Assembly: GCA_022494885.1 (NCBI GenBank)
Contig: JAGVSM010001414.1
Coordinates: forward strand, 1-64,000
Source of the DNA: Micrasema longulum
Lineage: Eukaryota > Arthropoda > Insecta > Trichoptera > Brachycentridae
Length of the DNA: 64,000 nucleotides
Direction of reading: 5' to 3'
Below the pieces are notes generated by a model. The model was given only the letters and a program-made list of their open reading frames with translations. It ran no database searches and was not told the DNA's origin. Position 1 is the first letter of the stretch, and every line of letters begins with the position of its first letter. Position numbers and translations under genes: made by a program. Shown one piece after another: positions 43,455 through 54,409 of the stretch.

Positions 43455-43599
43455 AAAAAAATTATAAAATAATTAAAAATAAAAGTGGAATAAAACTATA
43501 CAGAATTTTTACTATTATAATTAAAATGCAGTTTCACCAAGAAATGTCAGTAGAAAAACTCAAACTTATGTATGTAAATCAAAAAATAAATATAGATGT

Positions 43600-43770
43600 T
43601 TAAACATGGGCAGAATTGTGAATGTTACACATTGTGTAAAGTGGCCAATGACAGGTCGTAACTCCTGTAAACGCCTAGACTTCCATATTCCCTTTTTTAA
43701 GGTACTCTCAACGACTGTTTGTAAGCCCTGCCTTAACTTCTATATTACCTTCTCTTAAATGTTCTTCATC
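43600..43770 (+). repeat. Family V repeat
   Basis: GTTTAAACATGGGCAGAATT, ACACATTGTGTAAAGTGGCC, AATGACAGGTCG and TTCTTCATCTCTGTTGTAAT; the middle is shortened. Confidence 0.65.
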
Positions 43771-44164
43771 TCTGTTGTAATATTTTAATATGTTAGATGT
43801 ATTATACAGTTTAAAAAAAAAAAAAAACTTTTATAGTTTTGTAAACCAGGAAAAATGTTGAATGGATCGGAAATCGGAATAGCGCCAATATTTGACAATC
43901 TATGGTCAACACCTCAGCTAGAGTTCCCAAATCCGTCATTCGAATGTTTGAACTAAACAATAGAAAAAAATAACAAGAAATTTCGTCCTGGCGCACGCGC
44001 TTCGTACATTTCCGCCACCATACCTTCTTCCGCTGTTATTATTACCGACCATAATAAATTCCATTATTTGTCTTTGGCTAATGTTAAAATGTTGCCATAG
44101 GGGGAATCGCGAGACATTTGTCTCCATGGTCCACTGCCCACCGCTTAAATTCAAATTCACAATA
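43771..44164. other. Unassigned
   Basis: A moderately GC-richer stretch with two short minus-strand frames; no motif or splice signal that I can support. Confidence 0.35.
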
Positions 44165-44385
44165 TCAAATACACCATGATCGGTCTGACTATACGACATT
44201 TCTTAGGCATCCAAATGTTTACTAACTGAGATGGATATGTTCTCATTATCACTATGGCAGCATCACCTGCATGGCATGTGATGTAAATGACCTTATTATT
44301 CATTTCACTACTTTTTTTATTCTTAAAAGCGTTTTTTTATGTATTTATTCTGCTTGTGTAAGAAATGGTTTTTGGCGTATATGTT
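44165..44385 (+). repeat. Family Y repeat
   Basis: CACCATGATCGGTCTGACTA, GAGATGGATATGTTCTCATT and GCATGGCATGTGATGT match 17168-17420. Confidence 0.6.
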
Positions 44386-44639
44386 GTTGTGCTATATTTA
44401 GTTTTAAAGGTGCTAAACTTGCTTTGTTTCTTTGTTGTTCTCAATATGTGTTATTTTTTAAATGTTTATATTATTTATGTCCCGAATTGAGTTGCTGTAA
44501 CTCCTGGGAATGTAATTCAACGTATTATACTTGTAAAATACTTTGTGTTATATGATTTATAAATAAAAACAAAATATATACATAAATGACAAAAAAATTA
44601 ATACACTTTTCTTTTTTTTTTATGTTATAAAGGTCTATG

Positions 44640-45000
44640 AAAAACTATCCTGTCAAAAATATGTTTTTTTGTTATACCTATTAGTAGTATAAAAAATATT
44701 TTTTTATTTGTAATATTGAATTCCCGCAAAACGGCCATTCCATTGGCCACGCCCCTAATACGTCACGACTCATGTTTATTTATTTCTGACCACTTAAATT
44801 TGTTTAGAACATTATCACAAATCTTGATGTCACAACTATCAAGGCCAAACATGCCGCGTTTTTCAAGTGACGTTCTTTTTCAAAATATATTTTTTTAAAT
44901 GTATGTATGAAAACATTTCTCCACAAAATACATATTCCATTCCTGCAAAAACGGTCATTCCATTGGTTACGCCTCTAAAACGTCACTATTCATGTTTATT
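44640..45000 (+). repeat. Family X repeat with partial tandem second copy
   Basis: CATTGGCCACGCCCCTAATA and ACGTCACGACTCATGTTTAT at 44734-44780 recur as CATTGGTTACGCCTCTAAAA and CGTCACTATTCATGTTTAT at 44962-45000. Two diverged copies lie about 230 bases apart. Confidence 0.65.
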
Positions 45001-45009
45001 TGTTTTTTT

Positions 45010-45235
45010 TTTAAACTTTAATCGAACTTCATCGGCGCATGCGTTGGCAATGCCCGAAGTATGTATATTGTCTTCTCCTTCTAGCCCACGATTCGCCGGT
45101 ATGAAGCGTAGTCTATCTTTCTCAAATCACAGTTTTAGCCGATATGGTGTGTTAAATATAAATTCAGAGAAAAATATTGTGCAAAACAGAATATGCTCGG
45201 TGACGATTGCGCATGCGTAGACTAGATGGTCAGGA
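45010..45235 (+). repeat. Family T repeat (second copy at 53640-53875)
   Basis: GCGCATGCGTTGGCAATGCC, TATATTGTCTTCTCC, GGTATGAAGCGTAGTCTATC and GGTGACGATTGCGCATGCGT. GCGCATGCG-like palindromes sit at both ends. No coding content. Confidence 0.65.
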
Positions 45236-45346
45236 ACGGTCTGTTTTTTGTAAAGTCTACAACCTAACTACTTTAAAAAATATTTATTGTTTCTTTTTTT
45301 ATTTATTATATAAACAAACTTCTATTATATAAACATTTATATTAAT

Positions 45347-45390
45347 AACAAACTTCTATTATATAAACATTTATATAATAGAAGTTTGTT
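45347..45390. repeat. 21-bp perfect inverted repeat with 2-base spacer
   Basis: AACAAACTTCTATTATATAA (from 45347) is mirrored to 45390. A direct copy of the left arm lies at 45313-45333. It abuts the (GTTT)-type end of the minus LINE-B copy. Confidence 0.8.
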
Positions 45391-45392
45391 TA

Positions 45393-46022
45393 AACAAACT
45401 ATCACACCGTTTCCCCGTAAGAGTAGGCAGAGAGGATAGAACGCCACATCACTCTGTATTTGCATGCAAATCTCGCTTCCTGTACATTAATACATATTCT
45501 CATGCACGTGTGCCGATTATTTCGACTTTAAGCGTGTCCATCTTTAAGTATTTATAGGATTTGGTCATGCCATGTCTTTCGCGGTCTTCCTCTATTTCTG
45601 CATCTATCAAAATTCACATTGTAAATATTGTTAGCCGTTCTTTCGCGGTCCATTCGCTCTACATGTCCAAACCAACGCAGAGTTTCTTTCTTGATTTTGT
45701 CGATAATGCTTATCTCAGCCTTACATAATGTACGAATATATACATAGTTTTACCACACGTCCGCCTGAGAGATCGCATTTCGACAGCATTCTGCCTACTT
45801 TCAGTGTAAGTCCATATATTGGACCAGGACTCCATTGTAAACTGCTAATTTTGCATCTTGCGACAAACATTTATTTACCAAGGTTGATTTGAGTTCACCG
45901 TTCACTCTGTTCCCGGCACTCACTCTCCTTTTAATATCTTTCTCAATCATTCCATCCCTAGTAAACACAATTTCCAGATACAAAAATTCCTCTACTTGTT
46001 TTAGTATACCCATTCACAGTGA
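45393..46022 (-). pseudogene. LINE family B, minus copy of an inverted pair
   Basis: The minus strand reads from a segment coding for EITVNG-like and ILKQVEEFLYLEIVFTRDGM through SAGNRVNGELKSTLVNKC to the GRPRKTW-, VEEAR- and AYP-coding end. It is collinear with 46484-47170 of the plus copy. Indels and stops (for example after VLVQYMDLH) make it inactive. It is 5'-truncated. Confidence 0.8.
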
Positions 46023-46117
46023 TAAAAAAAAACACATATTACAAAAGAGTTTTAAAAATTCAAATCAAATGAGCATTAAAAATTACGTATTATGGATAAA
46101 ACAAGCTTAAAAACGTG

Positions 46118-46215
46118 GACGCACGAATCTCGTCATTTTTGCACTTTGCACCTTTCATACATCGTTTTACCACACATTCGCCTGAGATATCGCGTTTAGA
46201 CAGCATTAAGCCTAC
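46118..46215 (-). pseudogene. LINE family A/B-related fragment
   Basis: The minus strand codes for MLSKRDISGECVVKRCMKG and KNDEIRAS, matching the NAVEMRSLRRMCGK...NDEIRRE segment of family A. It is wedged between the two opposed LINE-B copies and accounts for the N-terminal part of the 260-codon plus frame that starts at 46115. Confidence 0.6.
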
Positions 46216-46235
46216 TTGCATTATTGTTTGTATAT

Positions 46236-47193
46236 CGTGCGTGTATATCGATATCTGGACGAAAGAACTGAAAGGCTTAAGAATGGGAGCGAAAATGGGT
46301 GATTTAAAAGTCAATTGTCTTTTGTTTGCTGACGATGCTGTACTCCTTGCTAATAACAAAGAGGAACTGCAATTCTTGGTAACAAAGGTCTACGATGTAT
46401 GCAAGAGAAGCGATTTGCTGATGAATGTCCATAAATCGAATGTGATGGTTTTTGAAAGAAATGAAAGTATGACTAAATGTGAAATCACTGTGAATGGAGT
46501 TATACTAAAACAAGTAGAGGAATTTGTGTATCTGGGAAGTATGTTCACTAGGGATGGAATGACTGAGAAAGATATTGAAAGGAGGTTAAGTGCTGGGAAC
46601 AGAGTGAACGGTGCACTTAAATCGACCTTGGCAAATAAATGCTTGTCACAAGAGGCAAAATTGGCAGTTCACAACGGAGTCCTGGTCCCATCCCTGATGT
46701 ATGGGAGCGAAGTATGGACTTGGAAAAACAGGGATGAAAGTAGGCTGAATGCTGTCGAAATGCGATCTCTCAGGCGAATGTGTGGTAAAACTATGTACGA
46801 TAGATGCACAAATGTTGAGATCCGTACATTATGTAAGGCTGAGACAAGCATTATCGACAAAATCAAGAAAGGAGCTCTGCGCTGGTTGGACATGTAGAAC
46901 GAATGGACAGCGAGAGAACGGCTAAGAATATTTACAATGCGAATGTTGATGGATGCAGAAATAGAGGAAGACCAAGAAAGACATGGCACGACCAAATCCA
47001 ACAAATACTTGAGGATGGACATGTCAAAAGACGGAGTAATCGGCGCGCGTGCACGAGAAGATGTATGAATGTAGAGGAAGCGAGATCTGTATGCAAAGAT
47101 AGAGTGTTGTGGCGTTCTATACTCTCTGCCTACCCTTACGGGGAAACGGCGTGATGGTTTGTTTGTTGTTTGTTTGTTTGTTTGTTTGTTTTG
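46236..47193 (+). pseudogene. LINE family B, best-preserved RT region, one frameshift, (GTTT)n tail
   Basis: The frame 46115-46897 becomes LINE-derived near 46250 and reads KGLRMGAKMGDLKVNCLLFA, the catalytic FADDAVLLANN, EEFVYLGSMFTRDGMTEKDI, ALKSTLANKCLSQEAKLAVH, AVEMRSLRRMCGKTMYD and IIDKIKKGALRW. A single missing base at about 46885 shifts the frame; translation resumes at 46903-47154 with NRGRPRKTWHDQI, NRRACTRRCMNVEEA and WRSILSAYPYGET. The palm motif and most of the thumb are therefore present, but the endonuclease and N-terminal RT are missing and the frame is broken. It ends in a (GTTT)n tail at about 47158-47193, a feature of LINEs that end in simple repeats. The clade is not certain. 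Confidence 0.88.
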
Positions 47194-47634
47194 TATTGTT
47201 TTTCCAATTCCATACTTCGCCCCCTTTAGAGTCCGCATCAAAACTCTACGATGAACTGATAGTTTTACATATTCACAAAGTTATTGAGCTTTAAATAAAT
47301 TTTTTTAGAGATAGTTCTCCTTTTCTGTTGTGAAATCTATCAATTCTCCATTCCTTTCGAATTTCAAACGATGTGAGAATAAAAATGTGGAAGAATTAGG
47401 GTCCATTTGTTCGCAAATATGTCATAAATTTGTCTGTTTTGCCTAAACAAATATTTGTCAAAGGATATGATATTCGGTCGAAAGTTTAAACAAAAACTAT
47501 CCTACTCAAATACCAAACTGTTGTTCCGCACTAAAGAGGTTCGAGTTACACTTTTGATTGTAAAAATAAGAAGAAAAACAATTTAAATTGGGTGGTGTAA
47601 ACAAAAATTAGGAATATAACTACAAAACTTCAAA
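47194..47634. other. AT-rich DNA, nothing recognised
   Basis: No supported feature. Confidence 0.4.
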
Positions 47635-47790
47635 AACGTCAACAGATGGAAGAGTCGAAGGAATATACACGTTCAAATATAGGCAGGATGGTGAATGTTA
47701 CACAGTGTGTAAAGTGGCCACTTAAACCAGCCAATGACAGGTCATAAGCCCTGTAGATGCCTAGACTTCTATATTCCCCTCTACAAAAAG
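47635..47790 (+). repeat. Family V repeat, interrupted further on by a MITE
   Basis: GTCAACAGATGGAAGAGTCG, ACACAGTGTGTAAAGTGGCC and the AATGACAGGTCATAAGCCC core. The variant 3' end (TTCTTTATGTCTGTTGTAAT at 47881, GAATGCATTACAAGTGCCCC at 48327) continues on both sides of the element at 47952. Confidence 0.75.
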
Positions 47791-47951
47791 TGGCTTGGTG
47801 GGATTTTAGTTTTAGTAAAAATATAACAAGTCAATTTTTTTTTTTTAAATTGTAAAAATGTATAATTATAAAATCTCAAATGTTCTTTATGTCTGTTGTA
47901 ATATGTTAATGTATGTATTAAATATAATATAAATATGTCCCTGCGAATATA

Positions 47952-48296
47952 CAGGCGTTCATTAAACCATGTCACATCCGAAACCACGATGATCAGTATG
48001 AGCAAGGAGACATATTAGCACATTAAAATATTTTTTAGAACGAATTTTTTTTATTTTTAAATATATATTAAAAAAAGCAAATGGTTGTTTACTTCTGCAG
48101 CGGTGAAACAAGAAGGGGAGAGTCTGATACTGCGCCGCGCTCCTCTCACGTTTCCTCTGCAGAAGTAAGCAACCATTTTTTGTTTTAATATTTAATTTTT
48201 TCTTTGTTATAAATATTTTTAAAATATGATAATATGTTTTCTTGCCCATACTGATCATCGTGGTTTCAGATGTGACAGGGTTTAAAGAACACCCTG
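47952..48296. mobile_element. 345-bp nearly palindromic MITE
   Basis: Left terminal repeat CAGGCGTTCATTAAACC..., about 55 bp to 48006, is matched by the right end ...GGTTTAAAGAACACCCTG with few mismatches. A second inner pair, 48079-48100 and 48157-48178, matches with one mismatch. The 56-base centre is GC-rich (GATACTGCGCCGCGCTCC). There is no transposase. No clear target duplication was seen, so the superfamily is open; CAGGG ends would suit hAT-like elements. Confidence 0.8.
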
Positions 48297-48309
48297 GATT
48301 TGTATAGAT

Positions 48310-48894
48310 GTGTTTATGTATGTTTATGAATGCATTACAAGTGCCCCGACTGGATTGGATATGGATTGTCAAATATAATGGTAAGCTGCGCATAATCGAT
48401 TTTATACACGGTTCGACCCTGGTTTACAGGCATGGGTCGTTCCTGATTGTGTCACTATAAACTGTGTCTCAGTTTTAAATAAATGTATGTACAATGTTAT
48501 TTATCAACAAAAAATAGTTGGTTAGAAAACGGTTGAAATTTATGTTAATCCCAAAGAAATTTCTTCTGGACGTAGTTATAGATATTAACATTCATTTGTG
48601 TGTAGCCAATTTGAGTCGCGCGACATTTGAATGACGTCATCATGCTTGCAGGTGGTCTTCGCTTTGTTTATTTTTTATTAAGTCGAGACCCTGATGATGA
48701 ATGAAGAGAAACAATCGAAACTAAAGGCCTCGAGTGAAATATGACCCATTCGAAAAGCAATTCATATTATTATGTTTACGCATAGGTAAATATGTGTATT
48801 AAGTATCAAGTTTATTGTTATTTTAGTTCATGAAGTTTGCGTGGGCGATATAGAAGGATTTTGGCTGGTTTGATATTCTTGCACAAATAACTAT
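48310..48894. other. Family V tail, then unassigned
   Basis: GAATGCATTACAAGTGCCCC at 48327-48347 matches 23235. After that no feature is recognised. Confidence 0.4.
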
Positions 48895-49145
48895 TTAACT
48901 GTATAGACGCCCATGATAACCTTAATGTACCTCACCGTAACTTGCGTACCAATGCTGTCTTCGCCGTGGGAAATTATAAAACCAGCATCGGATTCTTTTC
49001 CTCTGTGCCAAGGATCCTCAGAACAGTGAACGAAATCTCATTAAACGATACTGTCGATGTGTTCCTACAGCAAAGGCAAGCATTCAAGAAGCAAGCGGTG
49101 TTGCACTTCTGACTCGCAATGACACACTTGCCATGTCCGCCTAGA
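48895..49145 (+). pseudogene. LINE ORF2 C-terminal fragment
   Basis: One frame reads HRNLRTNAVFAVGNYKTS, FFSSVPRILRTVNEISL and FLQQRQAFKKQAVLHF before a stop. The pattern (R-T, then F-S-VPRI-N-I, then FK--) resembles the C-terminal end of LINE ORF2 proteins. Confidence 0.5.
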
Positions 49146-49375
49146 TTATGCCATAATTATACTTTTTGTAAATTCAAATAGATTTTAAAATTGAAGTGTT
49201 ATTATATACATACTTATAAAAGCCAATTTGTTAGGGCATATATTGCAAATTCAAAGCACCAAACATCTAAGCATTAAGAGTAAATACTTAACTCTAAAAA
49301 GGCTCAATTTGGGCTAAGGCTCAGCACAGCACAAATATAAGCTACATCTACGATAAGCTACATCTACGCTACATC

Positions 49376-50100
49376 TATCGAAAAATAGCTCAAAACTGTT
49401 TTACTTATAGCATTAATAATATTGACCTCAACTCAGTAAGCACAATCCGAGATCTTGGAATCACATTTGACTCACGTTTAACTTTTTCCAATCATTTCAA
49501 TATTGTTAAAGATAAATCTTTACAAATGCTGGGCTTCATACACAGAATATCCAAGCCATTTAAAAATGCAGCATCAATAATTTGTTTGTATAATTCTCTT
49601 GTACGTAGCACGTTGGAATTCGGAAGTATTGTTTGGTCACCTCATTATGTGATTTATAAAAATATAATTGAAACTGTACAGAAAAAAATTCTTCGTTCTT
49701 TGTCGTTTAAGTGTAACATGGGCAGAATACTTCAATGTTATGAAGAGCGCTTGGAGTATTTTAAAATTGAAAAGTTAGAAACTAGGAGACAAATTATAGA
49801 TATGATGTACTTTTATAATATAATTCACAATAATGTTGATTCAGTGTTTTGTGTTCAAAGTGTGTCATTGTACGTTCCCCGTAGGCGCCTTAGATCACCT
49901 AATACATTTTACCTTCCAATTTTTACAAACAATATGGCACATTTTAACTCTCTTGCAAGTATGTTTAGACTCTATAACAAAATGGAAAAAAAAGTTAACA
50001 TTGACATTTATCATGATAGAGCAAATGGTTATAAAAAAAACATTACTATGTATCTTAAATCAAATGCCTCATCCTGATTTTTGTGTATATAAATTAATTT
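49376..50100 (+). pseudogene. Jockey-type LINE, RT C-terminal region, frame intact
   Basis: The frame is open from about 49382, upstream of the first ATG (49526), to the stop at 50077. It reads INNIDLNSVSTIRDLGITFD, LQMLGFIHRISKPFKNAASI, STLEFGSIVWSPHYVIYKNI and RRRLRSPNTFYLPIF. This is the region after the catalytic core of Jockey-type RTs; the copy is 5'-truncated and the YADD motif is absent. No stop or shift is visible over about 230 codons, the longest intact LINE frame here. A short tandem AGCTACATCTACG-like array (49340-49378) lies at the 5' junction. It is followed by a tail shared with L2-type LINEs at 50262. Confidence 0.85.
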
Positions 50101-50261
50101 TAGTCTATTTTATTATATCTTATTTGTTTTAAATTTCTCTTTTCTTTTCTTTAAAAAAAATCTTTCTTTATTTTTACCTTTCTCTACATTACTCAAAATA
50201 CATTATTTTTCTTAAATTAAAAAGTTAAAATTAAATCTATATCTTTATATAATCACTTTGT

Positions 50262-50325
50262 AAAGTGCCCTTGAGGTATTATATTACGAAAATGGCGCTA
50301 TATAAGTTATCCATAATAATAATAG
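50262..50325 (+). mobile_element. L2-type LINE 3' tail downstream of a Jockey-type RT
   Basis: CTTTGTAAAGTGCCCTTGAG, ATGGCGCTATATAAGTTATC and (AATAAT) match 62880-62942 closely. Confidence 0.8.
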
Positions 50326-50590
50326 GTGGGCAAACGCGCTGACCACAACACCACGAAGCCGACAAAGGACATAGGTTACGGGGTCGATTGCCGACATAGT
50401 TGACACGAAATATTTATATTAAAAGGTGCTTTCACACTAGAATATTTCGTGGTCCCTGGACTGGCACCCAAAGTGTATGACTGATCATCTTACCTCCATG
50501 TAGCTAAAATGATCAGGATACGCTGCGATTGGTCTATGCACCAATTTGTGTAGAAAGGGAATGATGAAGATAATTGCGTACTAAATTATT
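50326..50590 (+). mobile_element. SINE-A with inverted head
   Basis: The first 39 bases, with CGCGCTGACCACAACACCAC and GAAGCCGAC, are the tRNA head in complement. From GGTCGATTGCCGACATAGTT the B box and body continue in plus sense to a 3' end near 50575. The head is flipped relative to the body. Confidence 0.75.
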
Positions 50591-52394
50591 TTTTTGAATG
50601 ACGAGATTTTGAAAAAACAGTATTATAAAATTACAAAATCCTCTGATTGAATTGAGTGATTTCATTACCTAAGCCTTTAGTTGAGAATAAAAGACATAAA
50701 AAAAGATTATGAAAATAAGTACCTACGTACGTATATGTACATAAACACGTTACATAGTCAGAAGAAATAAAGAAAAAAAAAATTAGGGTAATTTATTTTT
50801 TATTTTTTAAATTTTGTTTATTAAGAAAAACAACAGCAAAACAAAAAAATATAAACAACATTATAGAAAAAAACATAAAATAAAGCCAAATCAGTTTTCA
50901 ACATAAATACAATTATAAAAATCCAGTTCAGTTAAATATAATTCATAGAAGTGCAAGTGTGCGAGTTTTTTTTTGTGTGAGGATGCGTGTGTAAAAAAGT
51001 GGAGTGTGGTTTTGGTAGGTATGTGAATATGTGTGTGATTGTATATGGGTGTGAGGGTAGGTTTAAGGACAGGGTAAGTGTGTATTTGATATTAGTGAAT
51101 AGAAACAATTTTAAATTATAATGTAAAAATATATATATATTACTTTTATAATGAAACATAATTTTTTTAATAAGTAATCTAAGTGTTTTGTAGGAAAAAG
51201 TATTTGTTGAAGCACTAGGAATTTGTACCGTGTCGCAGTCGGCAGTAGGCACATTTTTATTAGTTTTTGTAGTATGTAGTGCTAGAAACTATGCTGAGTT
51301 TAATTTGAGCCCGTCGTCTTTGTTTATGTTATTTGGGTGTCTGTGTATTTCAATTGCCTCTTTTATTATTCGTGCACTGTAATTACTGGGTTTCTGTAAA
51401 ATTATCGGTTCGAAGGCGATAAAATGTCCGATGTCTATAAAGTTTTCCGCTATTGCAGATTTGTCAATCCAACACACACGGTATCATAAAAAAAACACAT
51501 TGAAAACAATGGCCGTGAAAACCTTTGTACCTCTTCAAATAATATTTGTAATCTGCAAGCTAAAAAAGAAAACTTAGGTTAAAGATGTAAAATATAGTGT
51601 ACTTTTTGTATGGAGAAATAAGCTGAGGAAATCGGCTATTTTTATCGTTCACTGAGAACGGGCTGGGCGTTGGGGACATTTAATAAATATTTTTTTGTAG
51701 GAAGATATAAACGGGGACGGTTAATTATATTATTATTTATTTTATTTATTAATAACATTTTACATACATATAATGGTGAGCTGTGCATAATCGCTTATTC
51801 TGATGATTCGCCTCTGCAATACGGTTCCCAATATGTGATAATACAAGATGCATAATCGGCATTTAATTTTGTCTGAGTACAGACACAAGAGTTCCAGACA
51901 GCACGCATTTTCTTTCTATATGCACATAGGTGGGAATTCTTATTTATTTCGCAGAAAATGGCGTAGGTGTAAATATGTTACAATTTCACGAGTGCAATCT
52001 CATTTTACATGAAAGGCTTTATGTAACATAACATCCGTTGCATTGAATAATTCTTAAATCTAACCTAAATATATGACAAAATATTATGTATGTACATACG
52101 AGTAATATCACGGAGTCCACCTGTATATGCTTGAATAACCATTATGTACTTAATGTTTTATAATATCAGTTGTGAATGAAAGATAAGAGTATGGAGGCAA
52201 AATCCTCGAACCAGAAGTGTAAACTGTCGTCATAAGCAAAAAGGCAATTATTTGAAAAAAATCACAAAATTAGTTAAATATGAGGTTATGATCTACTAAA
52301 AATTTTTAAGCAATTGATTATAGCAATGAGCAGTTAAAAAAAAATATTTCAGTAAGAAAAACGATGTAACGTTTTAAGTTTTTTAAACAATAAC
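50591..52394. other. Long AT-rich stretch, nothing recognised
   Basis: Only short frames. A G/T-rich run (TGTGTGATTGTATATGGGTG) at 50940-51070 is low complexity. The 62-codon minus frame at 51289-51477 (FIDIGHFIAFEPIILQ, AIEIHRHP) has protein-like composition and could be a fragment of a Penelope-type or other ORF, but this is not supported enough to call. Confidence 0.35.
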
Positions 52395-52830
52395 ACAATA
52401 CATATTCCAATCAATTTTGAAGTACGGTGTAATCGGGTGGGGTGGTGCGATTGACAATGTTTGAAATAGTGTATTTGTTTGCAAAAAATCCGTAATTAAA
52501 ATAGTACTCAAGCGTCTCGATGCAGACATCAACTGAAGGAATATTCCACAAGTCACAGCTTTGAAGACCAAAGCAATTCTTACTCAAACGAAAGACATAA
52601 CCCCAATAATATAACACATAGAACTAATAAAACCACTAGATCCTCAACACAATGGACAAAGGGATTTAGAGTATTATATAGTTAAAATCTATAAACTGCT
52701 TCCACTGTCCATTAAAAAAATATGTTACGAGAAACGGTTCAAAAAGGCTATCCGGAGGAATTAAATAAATGGGTCGAAATTATAAGGAGTTTAAGTAAAG
52801 AATCTGATTGGGATACACCAAAAACAAATG
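52395..52830 (+). pseudogene. LINE RT C-terminal region, decayed
   Basis: Plus-strand pieces read LKYGVIGWGGAIDNV, KSVIKIVLKRLDADI and DLEYYIVKIYKLLPLSIKK, with stops between them. This is the same RT region as at 25290-25870, minus, but from a diverged family. Its end (GATTGGGATACACCAAAAAC) recurs at 55090 and 60150. Confidence 0.65.
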
Positions 52831-52974
52831 TTGACTGTTGACTTTAAGATCGTGTTACTCCAAGCAAAAAATTTAATATTCTTACGTTCGTACATTTGAA
52901 AAAAAAAATAGAGACATGCTATTATAATTTCTTTTCCAATATTTATAAAAATAAAAACATGATTTAGCCCTGTT

Positions 52975-53310
52975 ATAGCAAAATAAATCAAAAACCATAA
53001 ATACGCAGGTCTTTTTACATGCGTGCATCCCCGCTCACTGCCAATAACCGACTGAATCTCTTTCACACAAACACTGGCCACAAAACAGCGCCTCTGTTTT
53101 CGTGCCCTCTATCACACAGATTTATTACTGCGTCACATTCATTCTTCGCGTGATAAGTATAAATATTTTTTTGTATTAAAATCCTGCACATTTATACAAA
53201 TTTTACTTTCCAAATCCAATTATCCTTTCATTCCATCATTTAAAAAGTTTTTTATCGTATGTAGACTAGTGTGACATCACGGACACACAAGAGTTAGAAA
53301 TGAAAGAAAA
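52975..53310 (+). repeat. Family W repeat
   Basis: CCGCTCACTGCCAATAACCG, AACAGCGCCTCTGTTTTCG and CAAATTTTACTTTCCAAATC match 13600-13990. Confidence 0.6.
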
Positions 53311-53639
53311 TTTTAGTTTATTCAACCAGCAATCATCACATATTAAATTAAAAATACATGTCTTTATCACAGGCGGCTCCTGACTAAAACTTTGGCTGTG
53401 CTTTTTTTTTACATTGTGTGAACTTGTACGTTAAATTCAATAATATTATAACAAAATGACAAGTCTGAAATGGTAAACGAGCGATAATAATATGACAGCC
53501 CGCTAATTGGAACCAGGAACGCTAAATCCGCCATTGTTTTTTTTGCGTACTATAGGCAGTAATATTATACGCACGTTATACGTAACTAAACCAAATAAAT
53601 TCCTTATAATATTACCTCATTACGCATGTTCACAATGAA
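53311..53639. other. Unassigned
   Basis: No supported feature. Confidence 0.35.
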
Positions 53640-53875
53640 GTTCCAAACGAACTTCATGCTTCAAATCTGCGCATGCGTTGGCCATGCCCGGAAGTTGTAT
53701 ATTGTCTTCTCCCTCTCACACACGATTCACCGGTATGAAGCGTAGTCTATCTCGCTCAAATCACGGTTTTATTAGATATTATCTTTTTCATACAGATTCA
53801 GAAAGATTGCGCAAAATAGAATATGCACGGTGACGATTGTGCATGCGTGGACGAAATGAGAAAATCGTCCGCTAA
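53640..53875 (+). repeat. Family T repeat
   Basis: GCGCATGCGTTGGCCATGCC, GGTATGAAGCGTAGTCTATC and GGTGACGATTGTGCATGCGT match 45010-45235. Confidence 0.65.
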
Positions 53876-54409
53876 AGTCGATCTCGCTGAATTTTTTGGC
53901 GTATTGAATATAATATTGCAATGAATCCCAGTTTCTTTATATAACATATCTGTACTATTAATTACAAATTAATTTCTGAATGTTTTTACTCGGCTATGCA
54001 CCGCACTTATACACATACCAAAGAACGGCATCTGGTCTTTATTTTAAACTATCGGAACAGACAGACGTTGTCCTGCCCGAACGTTGGCAAAAGACTTATC
54101 ATTGATAAGTAGGTACCTAGGTACTTGTTTGTGATTAAATTCAAAACCAAAAATTGTTGATATTCAAATATTGAATTTAAGTAGGTACCGGGTACTTGTT
54201 TATGGTTAAATTCCAAAACATAAAATAAATATTTTTTCAAATATGGAGTTTTTTTTGCAAACGTCAAACTCCGGTCTGCTCACCAACAAAGGGTTGAACT
54301 TATGTAGAGATACGATTTTTAAAGTGAATTGAATTAAATATTATTTTAGTATTACTAAAAATCCAGTAAAAAGAAATTAATAGGTATAAAGTATTTATTT
54401 ATTTGACAC
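53876..54409. other. Unassigned; short direct repeat
   Basis: GTACTTGTTTGTGATTAAAT and GTACTTGTTTATGGTTAAAT (54121 and 54191) are a direct repeat about 70 bases apart. Nothing else recognised. Confidence 0.4.

Noticed and set aside
46115..46897. 260-codon frame as an intact gene
   Set aside because: Its first 40 or so codons come from an antisense LINE fragment and the rest is LINE-B cut by a frameshift at about 46885.
47962..48393. 143-codon minus frame
   Set aside because: It is the translated arm of a nearly palindromic MITE.
52411..52617. Minus-strand frame with aromatic-rich peptide
   Set aside because: The plus strand of the same DNA reads clear LINE RT motifs (GWGGA, KSVIKIVLKR), so the minus frame is a shadow.
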